Shown piece after piece: positions 1-4,779 of a stretch of DNA of 6,120 nt; position 1 is the stretch's first letter; each line of letters opens with the position of its first letter. The translations under genes and the position numbers were made by a program. The notes beneath the pieces are model-generated. The model was not told the DNA's origin. It saw only the letters and a program-made list of their open reading frames with translations, and did no database searches. Source of the stretch: Candidatus Sulfopaludibacter sp. SbA3 (lineage in GTDB: Bacteria > Acidobacteriota > Vicinamibacteria > Vicinamibacterales > UBA2999); assembly GCA_945866285.1 (NCBI GenBank), contig CAMBHC010000177.1:1-6120 (forward strand), written 5' to 3'.

Positions 1-2042
1 AAGGCGCGCTCAAGAGCGCGGAAAAAGCGCTACGCCAGGGACGCATCGATGCGGCCATCGTGGAGTATGTCAAGGTCGTCGAGGCCCAACCCCGCGATTG
101 GAACAGCGCCAATGCCCTGGGCGACCTCTACGTACGCGGCAATCAGCTAGACAAGGGCCTTCAGCAGTTCACCCGCATCGCCGATCATCTCGCGGCCGAG
201 GGCTTCTTTCCCAAGGCGGCGGCACTCTTCAAGAAGGTCCTCAAGCTCAAGCCGGACGACGAGTACGCGCTGTTGCAGTCTGGCGACATCGCCGCCCGGC
301 AGGGAACCCTGGCCGACGCCAAGCAATACTTCCAGGCGGTTGCCGACAAGCGCAAGGCGCGCGGTGATCGAAAGGGCGCAGCCGAGATGGCGATTCGCCT
401 CGGCACTCTGGATCCGGACGATCTGGAAGCGCGCCTGCGCGCCGCGCAGCTCGCCGCCGAGACCGGTGATTCCGCCACCGCGCTCCGCGAGTTCCGCGAG
501 GTTGCGGCGCGATACGAAAAGCAGGACCGCGGCGCCGAAGCCCTGGCGGCGCTCCAGGCCGCCTTCGATCTCGACCATTCCGACGATGGCATCCGCACGC
601 GGCTGTTTGGCGCGTACCTGTCGGGCGACACCCCGGAACTGGCCCGCAAGGTCGCGAGCGGCGCGAGCGAGTTGAAGCGGGTTGCCGCAGCCTTCGAGCG
701 GGCGGGACAAGGCGATGCGGTGCTGGAGGTGCTGGGCGAGATTGCCGAGGCCGATCCCACCGATGTGGAGGTGCGGGCGAGTCTTGCCCTGGCCTACGTG
801 GCCCGAGGCGACCTGGACAAGGCCCGTTCCTACCTGTCGGCGGAGACCGCCGGGGCGAATCCAGCCCTGTGGGTCACCCTGGGAGAGATCGAACTGACGG
901 CCGGTCGCACCAATGAAGGCCGCGCGGCCATCACGCAGGCGCTGACGCTCGATCGGAACCAGGCCCAGGCCGCCGTCGTGGTCGGATGCCGGCTCGCCGA
1001 GTCTAATCCCGAAGCCGGCTATCAATGCATCGAGGCCGTGGCCGATGCCGCCTTGTCCGAAGGTGACTATGCCGCGGCCGCCGTGTCGTTGCACGAGTTC
1101 ACGATTCGGGTTCCCGCCCATCTCGTGGCGCTGATGCGGCTGGTGGAAATCTGCGTCGATGGCGACCTGGAAGCGACGATGTACGAAGCGCAGGCGCAGT
1201 TGGCTGATGCCTACCTGAATGTGGGCCGGGGCCTCGAGGCGCGCATCATCAGCGAAGACCTGGTGGCGCGCGAGCCGTGGAATCGCGCCAATCTCGATCG
1301 CTTCCGCCGCGCGCTCGTCATGCTCGGCGAGGTTGACCCAGACGCGATCATCGCCGACCGACTGAGCGGTGACAGCCCGTTCCTGGCCAGCGAGAAGATG
1401 GACCTGAACGAGGGCGTCTCGTTCGACACGCCGCCGCCAGAGGTGCCCGCGGCCCCGCCGCCGGTCGTGGACGCGACGCCTGCGGTCGAGGTCAAGGCCG
1501 CGCCGCCAGCGACGGCCGCAGTCACCGACTCAGGCACCATCGAGATTGATCTCAGTGCCATGCTCGATGAGCCGGCGCCGCCGCCCATGCCATCACCTCA
1601 GCCGCGATCGCTTGACCAGGTGTTCCGCGGCCTGCGAGACGAATCGAACCGCCAGTCGTCGGAAGAAGCCGCGGCGGAGCAATACCGCCTGGCCCTGACC
1701 TATCACGAGATGGGCATGACCGAGGATGCGATTAAGGCGCTGGAAGGGGCGGCGCGTTCGCCACGGCAGCGATTCGACGCGGCGTCGATGCTTGGCCGCC
1801 TGTATCTCGAGAGCAAGGATCTGCCTCACGCCATCGAGTGGCTCGAGCGTGCGGCGGAAGCCCCGTCGCCCACGGCCGATGCCGGTCGTTCGCTCCTGTA
1901 CGATCTCGCCAAGACCCTCGAACTTGTCGGGGAGAGCGCGCGTGCCCTCGCGGTGTTTGTGGAGCTCGAGTCCGAGTCCGGCGGCTATCGCGACGTCTCT
2001 GGACACATCGACCGGCTGTCCAAAGTACAGGCTCGGGGCTAG
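1..2042 (+). CDS. Large tetratricopeptide-repeat (TPR) scaffold protein, 5' end outside window
   Basis: The reading frame is open from base 3, and the 19 codons before the first possible internal start (GTG at 60) already read as a TPR helix pair (ALKSAEKALRQGRIDAAI), so the true start lies upstream of the window, probably only a few codons away. About 679 residues are visible. The N-terminal two thirds is helical repeats of TPR type (for example ANALGDLYVRGNQLDKG, then KAAALFKKVLKLKPDDEYAL). A Pro/Ala-rich linker follows at about 1420-1610, containing a short conserved-looking segment, TIEIDLSAMLDEP. A second TPR block (EQYRLALTYHEMGMTEDAI onward) ends in YRDVSGHIDRLSKV. I see no signal peptide or membrane segment, so it is probably a cytoplasmic protein-interaction scaffold. 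TPR proteins of this layout are common in Acidobacteriota and Myxococcota, but the partner cannot be read from the sequence. It is followed at once by a small membrane protein gene, suggesting one transcript. Confidence 0.93.
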   Translation, partial: GALKSAEKALRQGRIDAAIVEYVKVVEAQPRDWNSANALGDLYVRGNQLDKGLQQFTRIADHLAAEGFFPKAAALFKKVLKLKPDDEYALLQSGDIAARQGTLADAKQYFQAVADKRKARGDRKGAAEMAIRLGTLDPDDLEARLRAAQLAAETGDSATALREFREVAARYEKQDRGAEALAALQAAFDLDHSDDGIRTRLFGAYLSGDTPELARKVASGASELKRVAAAFERAGQGDAVLEVLGEIAEADPTDVEVRASLALAYVARGDLDKARSYLSAETAGANPALWVTLGEIELTAGRTNEGRAAITQALTLDRNQAQAAVVVGCRLAESNPEAGYQCIEAVADAALSEGDYAAAAVSLHEFTIRVPAHLVALMRLVEICVDGDLEATMYEAQAQLADAYLNVGRGLEARIISEDLVAREPWNRANLDRFRRALVMLGEVDPDAIIADRLSGDSPFLASEKMDLNEGVSFDTPPPEVPAAPPPVVDATPAVEVKAAPPATAAVTDSGTIEIDLSAMLDEPAPPPMPSPQPRSLDQVFRGLRDESNRQSSEEAAAEQYRLALTYHEMGMTEDAIKALEGAARSPRQRFDAASMLGRLYLESKDLPHAIEWLERAAEAPSPTADAGRSLLYDLAKTLELVGESARALAVFVELESESGGYRDVSGHIDRLSKVQARG

Positions 2043-2044
2043 TT

Positions 2045-2299
2045 CTGTTCAGGCGCCTTCTCTTCGTCGCGCTCCTGCTCGAAACGGGAATCCTGCTGGT
2101 GTTGATCCCGTGGTCAACCTTCTGGGAGCGCAACTATTTCGTGGAATGGTCACCGGTGATTGAGGCCGTGTTGACCGGTGACTACCTGCGTGGCGCCATC
2201 AGCGGCCTCGGGGTGGTGAACATTGGCGCAGCCCTGGCTGAGCTCGCTGACACCTTTGGGGCCAGCGCCGAAAAGCCCCTGAACGACGATCCCGCATGA
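2045..2299 (+). CDS. Small two-helix membrane protein of unknown function, start uncertain
   Basis: The frame encodes about 84 residues: a short basic N-terminus (FRR), a hydrophobic helix (LLFVALLLETGILLVLIPW), a conserved-looking WSTFWERNYF segment, and a second mildly hydrophobic helix (AISGLGVVNIGAALAEL). This looks like a small inner-membrane protein with two membrane or membrane-associated helices. I do not recognise a named family. The start is a problem. The only in-frame ATG/GTG/TTG codons near it are GTG at 1838, deep inside the TPR gene, and GTG/TTG at 2099/2102, which would remove most of the first helix. I placed the start at CTG 2045, just after the TPR stop codon and six bases after GGGG (2035-2038), a weak ribosome-binding site. 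The stop TGA (2297-2299) overlaps the ATG of the next gene, so translation is probably coupled on both sides. I am fairly sure the gene is real but unsure of its start. Confidence 0.68.
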   Translation: MFRRLLFVALLLETGILLVLIPWSTFWERNYFVEWSPVIEAVLTGDYLRGAISGLGVVNIGAALAELADTFGASAEKPLNDDPA

Positions 2300-2964
2300 T
2301 TCTCTGCCTGGTGACCGACCGGCGACGGCTGGGTGCGGCCCTGCGTCTGGGGCCCGGCGAATGGTTCGACGCCGTCCGCGCGCAGGTGTTTGCGGCGGCG
2401 GCCGCGGGCATCGACCTGGTCCAGTTGAGGGAGCCAGACCTGGAGGCGGCTGACCTGCTGAGGCTGGCGAAGACCCTCGTGGCCGATACGGCCCACACGC
2501 CGACGCGCATCATCGTCAACGACCGGCTGGACGTGGCCTTGGCGTCCGGCGCCGCGGGCGTTCACCTCAAAGAGCGGTCGTTTTCAGTCGAGGTGGCTCG
2601 GCCGTCGACCCCACCCGACTTCCTGATCGGTCGATCCGTGCACGAATTGGCAATGCAGGGTTTCCCGGGGAATGCTGATTACCTGGTGGCGGGCACGGTG
2701 CAGCCGACGGTGTCGAAGCCGACGGTTACGTGCCTGGGGTGGGAAGGGCTGGCGACCCTGGTTCGATCTGCCGCTGGCCGGCCGGTGTTGGCGATTGGCG
2801 GGATCGACCTGCCGTCGATCCCGCTTGTGGTCGCTAGTGGCGCAGCGGGGCTGGCTGCCATCGGTGCCTTCATTCCAGAGCCGGGGCAAGGCCTGGCTGA
2901 GTTTGTGCAAAAACGAGTAATCGCCATGCGTTTGGGGTTTGACTCGGCGCAGCCCGTTTCCTAA
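2296..2964 (+). CDS. ThiE/TenI-family TIM-barrel protein (thiamine phosphate synthase-like, possibly thiazole tautomerase)
   Basis: This is a 222-residue protein of the usual length for the thiamine phosphate synthase/TenI superfamily. ThiE joins HMP pyrophosphate to thiazole phosphate; TenI isomerises the thiazole phosphate tautomer. Family landmarks in order are CLVTDRR (4-10), QLREPD (43-48), VNDRLDVAL (74-82), AGVHLKERSFS (87-97), IGRSVH (111-116), ADYLVAGTVQPTVSKP (127-142), LGWEGL (147-152) and VLAIGGI (164-170). Several ThiE residues are altered: the Lys after RE is Pro47, and the Mg-binding Asp expected in HxGQxD is Ser95. SFS and IGRSVH instead resemble Bacillus TenI, whose catalytic His corresponds to His116. 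The TVSKP loop and LGxEGL remain ThiE-like. The start is the ATG overlapping the previous stop (ATGA), without a clear ribosome-binding site, so it is probably coupled. Cytoplasmic. No other thiamine gene and no TPP riboswitch are visible in the window. Family is certain; exact reaction is not. Confidence 0.9.
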   Translation: MILCLVTDRRRLGAALRLGPGEWFDAVRAQVFAAAAAGIDLVQLREPDLEAADLLRLAKTLVADTAHTPTRIIVNDRLDVALASGAAGVHLKERSFSVEVARPSTPPDFLIGRSVHELAMQGFPGNADYLVAGTVQPTVSKPTVTCLGWEGLATLVRSAAGRPVLAIGGIDLPSIPLVVASGAAGLAAIGAFIPEPGQGLAEFVQKRVIAMRLGFDSAQPVS

Positions 2965-2982
2965 GATGATGCCTCTGCCCCC

Positions 2983-3010
2983 TTGAAAGATAGGCGGTTC
3001 TGGCAATTAA
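2983..3010 (+). promoter_or_regulatory. Weak sigma-70-like promoter candidate before the RodZ-like gene
   Basis: The 74-bp spacer between the ThiE/TenI gene and the HTH gene is AT-richer than its surroundings. It holds TTGAAA (2983-2988, five of six matches to the -35 consensus) and, 16 bases later, AATTAA (3005-3010, a poor -10). I see no terminator hairpin in this spacer, so read-through from the upstream genes is also possible. This is a weak call based only on matches. Confidence 0.25.
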
Positions 3011-3038
3011 CCAAGGTGAGTCCACCGCAGTAACAGCT

Positions 3039-3788
3039 ATGCAGCTTCCGCTCGACCCGGCGACTCGTCTCAGGCAAGCTCGTGAAGCCAAAGGTCTGTC
3101 TTGCCGACAGCTGGCTGAGATCACGAAGCTGTCGGTGCGAACGATCGAGGCGTTGGAGAGCGATTGCGTCTCGGCGTTACCCGAAGGCATTTATCGTCGC
3201 GCGATCGTCAAGGCGATCGCGCGTGAAGTCGGCCTGAATCCCGAACAATTGGTCCGTGATTTTTCGGCGGCGCATCCCGACGATCTTCCGGCACCCGCGT
3301 CGGCGGCGGTCGCGAGCACTCACGAACCATCACGATCGTTCCAGGTCGTTCTCACCTTGGCGGGCGTGCTGTTGCCGCTGTTGACCGGCGTGGCTTACTT
3401 CGCGTGGTCGTCGTCGCGGGCCAACGAGGTAAGCGCGATCGTTGACGAGGCGCCGATGGCGGCGCGGTCCGCGGAGGTCCTTCCCGCCGGCGGATTTGCA
3501 GACGCGTCGGTGGCCCTCCCGAGACCGGTGATCGTGACCCTCACGATGTCGTCGCGCTGCCAGTTGCGCATTGTCGCCGACGGTCGTGAAGTGCTGGGCC
3601 GCACGGTGGAACAAGGCGAGACCTTGCCGCTCGAACTCGGCGAGGAACTCTGGCTGCTGGGCGACAATGCCTCGGCCGTGCAGTTCAGCATCAACGGCCA
3701 GGCCGGCCGCTTGCTCGGCGTTCCCGGTGAAGTGCTGTCGGTCCGCATTGGCCGGGATGACTACGAGGACTTCCTGGTCCGCCATTAA
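3039..3788 (+). CDS. rodZ: RodZ-like membrane protein: N-terminal helix-turn-helix, one membrane segment, C-terminal DUF4115-like domain
   Basis: The 249-residue protein has three parts. Residues 8-75 form a Cro/HTH_25-type helix-turn-helix (RLRQAREAKGLSCRQLAEIT, then LPEGIYRRAIVKAIAREVGL), the fold that in RodZ binds the actin homologue MreB rather than DNA. Residues 101-123 are one hydrophobic segment (VVLTLAGVLLPLLTGVAYFAW) with the N-terminus expected in the cytoplasm. After a loose Ala-rich linker, residues 163-238 resemble the DUF4115 beta domain (CQLRIVADGREV, EQGETLPLEL, VQFSINGQAGRLLGVPGEVL). This order is diagnostic of RodZ-type proteins, which help maintain rod shape; role here is by homology. 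ATG 3039 is the first standard start after an in-frame TAG at 2991. The nearby AAGGTGAG (3013-3020) is too far away to be a normal ribosome-binding site. The stop overlaps the next start by one base. No mreB is in the window, so the rodZ symbol rests on architecture alone. Confidence 0.87.
   Translation: MQLPLDPATRLRQAREAKGLSCRQLAEITKLSVRTIEALESDCVSALPEGIYRRAIVKAIAREVGLNPEQLVRDFSAAHPDDLPAPASAAVASTHEPSRSFQVVLTLAGVLLPLLTGVAYFAWSSSRANEVSAIVDEAPMAARSAEVLPAGGFADASVALPRPVIVTLTMSSRCQLRIVADGREVLGRTVEQGETLPLELGEELWLLGDNASAVQFSINGQAGRLLGVPGEVLSVRIGRDDYEDFLVRH
3198..3223. repeat. Perfect 10-bp inverted repeat (hairpin) inside the RodZ-like gene
   Basis: CGCGCGATCG (3198-3207) and CGATCGCGCG (3214-3223) are exact reverse complements separated by the 6-base loop TCAAGG. 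The right arm side contains the octamer GCGATCGC (3213-3220). It lies in codons for the RRAIVKAIARE helix, where the mirrored Arg-Ala-Ile and Ala-Ile-Arg residues partly force the symmetry. A strong mRNA hairpin could form, but no function is shown. Confidence 0.5.
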
Positions 3789-4564
3789 TGGCCGCTGGCC
3801 TTAGTAGTCCGCTGCTGGATTTCTTCCGGCGCGGTGAAGTCGCCCGCGATGTACGGCTACTCGCCGCGCAAGGCGCCGTGGCGCCGCGCCCCCTCGAACA
3901 ACTCGGCATCCTGATGGTCCTGTCTTCGGACGCCGACTCCGAGATCCGCGATACCGCCAACGCCACGCTGAAGTTGCTGCCGGCGGACCTGGTGGCCGCG
4001 TTCATTGCCCGCTCGGATGTGCCGGCGGAGCTGCGCGATTTCTTCGTCGGCCGCGGCGTCACGCCGTCGGATACGCCCGCCCCGGATTTCGGAGAGCCGC
4101 TCATCGATACCGACGAATCGGGCCTCGACTTCGGGCAGGAAGCCGGCGAGTCGGCGCAGACGTTTACCCAGCGGCTGGCCCAGATGGGCGTACCCGAAAA
4201 GGTGAAGTGCGCGATGAAAGGGACGCGGGAAATGCGCGCCGTGTTGATTCGCGATCCCAACCGCATGGTCGCCTCGGCCGTGCTCAGTTGCCCCAAGGTC
4301 AACGATGCGGAAGTCGAAGCGTTCGCCAAGATGGGGAATGTCTCAGAGGACATCCTGCGGACGATCGGCAACACACGGGCGTGGACGAAGAGCTACGCAG
4401 TGACGCTCAGCCTGGTGAAGAACTCGAAGACACCGGTGGCGATGTCGATGACGCTGATGCAGCGCCTTACCGAGAGCGACGTGAAGAAGCTGGCGACGGA
4501 CCGGAACGTCCCCGAGGCTTTGCGCCTGTCCGCGAAGAAGCGCCTGAATTCGTCGAAGGACTGA
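3788..4564 (+). CDS. Conserved hypothetical alpha-helical repeat protein (HEAT/LRV-like)
   Basis: This 258-residue soluble protein has no signal peptide, membrane segment or catalytic motif that I can see. Two helical regions flank an acidic linker (about 94-122, rich in Asp, Glu, Pro). The N-terminal region contains LPADLVAAFIARSDVPAELR (64-83) and the C-terminal end contains LTESDVKKLATDRNVPEALR (227-246), which look like copies of one repeat. The C-terminal block (about 128-256: QRLAQMGVPEKVKCAMKG, VLIRDPNRMVASAVLSCPKV, then helical units with AFAKMGNVSEDIL) resembles a conserved protein of unknown function that I associate with Acidobacteriota and delta-proteobacteria. The fold looks like HEAT or leucine-rich-variant repeats, suggesting a protein-binding role. 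Its ATG overlaps the stop of the RodZ-like gene (TAATG), so it is probably co-translated with it; a link to the RodZ-like protein is inference. Its last 98 bases overlap a gene on the other strand. Confidence 0.85.
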   Translation: MAAGLSSPLLDFFRRGEVARDVRLLAAQGAVAPRPLEQLGILMVLSSDADSEIRDTANATLKLLPADLVAAFIARSDVPAELRDFFVGRGVTPSDTPAPDFGEPLIDTDESGLDFGQEAGESAQTFTQRLAQMGVPEKVKCAMKGTREMRAVLIRDPNRMVASAVLSCPKVNDAEVEAFAKMGNVSEDILRTIGNTRAWTKSYAVTLSLVKNSKTPVAMSMTLMQRLTESDVKKLATDRNVPEALRLSAKKRLNSSKD

Positions 4565-4754
4565 CGCCGCCACGCACGGCCTGCGCCCACTCCGACCGCA
4601 TCTGCGACAACCCATCCATGTAGACCGCGACCCGCTCGCGCTCATCCTCGCCCGGCAAGGTCTTGAGCAGGTCGATGGCGCGCTCCACGTCTTTCTGGAT
4701 GGTCGACTTGGGGGCGGCGTAGTACAGCTTCTTGAGTTCCGCGACGGGGTCCAT
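4467..4754 (-). CDS. Small conserved protein downstream of polX, with antisense C-terminal extension
   Basis: The 95-residue product begins with a compact charged helical region (MDPVAELKKLYYAAPKSTIQ, then DVERAIDLLKTLP and ERVAVYMDGLSQMRSEWAQ, to about residue 60). It reads like a real, conserved soluble domain; I believe similar short proteins occur in Acidobacteriota but know no function. The residues after about 63 change character to a Ser/Arg/Gly/Pro-rich tail. That tail is encoded by bases 4467-4564, antisense to the last codons of the helical-repeat gene, so it may be a read-through extension after loss of the original stop. The ATG at 4752-4754 lies 17 bases after the polX stop. There is no ribosome-binding site, but TATAAT sits six bases before the ATG. 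It could be expressed with polX or from its own leaderless promoter. The N-terminal part is well supported; the tail is not. Confidence 0.72.
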   Translation of the reverse strand: MDPVAELKKLYYAAPKSTIQKDVERAIDLLKTLPGEDERERVAVYMDGLSQMRSEWAQAVRGGVSPSTNSGASSRTGAKPRGRSGPSPASSRRSR

Positions 4755-4760
4755 GCCGGG

Positions 4761-4766
4761 ATTATA
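4761..4766 (-). promoter_or_regulatory. TATAAT -10 element six bases before the small gene's ATG (possible leaderless promoter)
   Basis: On the - strand a perfect TATAAT consensus is followed by CCCGGC and then the ATG (4754-4752). A start of transcription about seven bases after the -10 box would fall on the start codon and give a leaderless mRNA, which agrees with the absence of a ribosome-binding site. No convincing -35 box is visible upstream, where the sequence is GC-rich polX coding sequence. Confidence 0.4.
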
Positions 4767-4768
4767 AG

Positions 4769-4779
4769 GGGTCAGACCC
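4769..4779. repeat. GGGTC-A-GACCC palindrome containing the polX stop codon
   Basis: Five-base arms GGGTC and GACCC surround one central base, and the polX stop (TGA, 4774-4772 on the - strand) lies at the centre. With one more G on the left it reads AAGGGGTCAGACCCGG. I recall very similar GGGGTCAGACCCC elements being frequent in spacers of acidobacterial and other environmental genomes, but cannot verify this here. The arms are too short and the loop too tight for an ordinary terminator. Confidence 0.4.

Noticed and set aside
60..62. GTG 60 as the start of the TPR protein
   Set aside because: The frame is open upstream and the preceding residues form the first helix of a TPR unit, so the gene begins before the window.
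147..1121. Long open frame (324 codons) on the - strand opposite the TPR gene
   Set aside because: It is antisense to a well-supported TPR coding region, shows no recognisable domain, and is typical of GC-rich DNA where opposite frames stay open.
1838..2044. GTG 1838 as the start of the small membrane protein
   Set aside because: It would add about 69 residues of Arg-rich translation overlapping the conserved C-terminal TPR block in another frame.
3013..3020. AAGGTGAG as ribosome-binding site of the RodZ-like gene, or its GTG (3016) as a start
   Set aside because: It ends 18 bases before ATG 3039, too far for normal pairing; the frame from GTG 3016 reaches TAA at 3031 after five codons.
2965..3038. 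Possible terminator after the ThiE/TenI gene
   Set aside because: I found no stem followed by a T-run in this spacer.
3115..3120. CTGAGA, the conserved core of TPP riboswitches, near a thiamine-type gene
   Set aside because: It lies inside the RodZ-like coding region, downstream of the ThiE/TenI gene, and the other riboswitch elements are not seen around it.
3691..4374. 227-codon open frame on the - strand across the RodZ-like/helical-repeat junction
   Set aside because: Ser/Arg-rich low-complexity translation with no family features; both + strand genes here have clear protein character.
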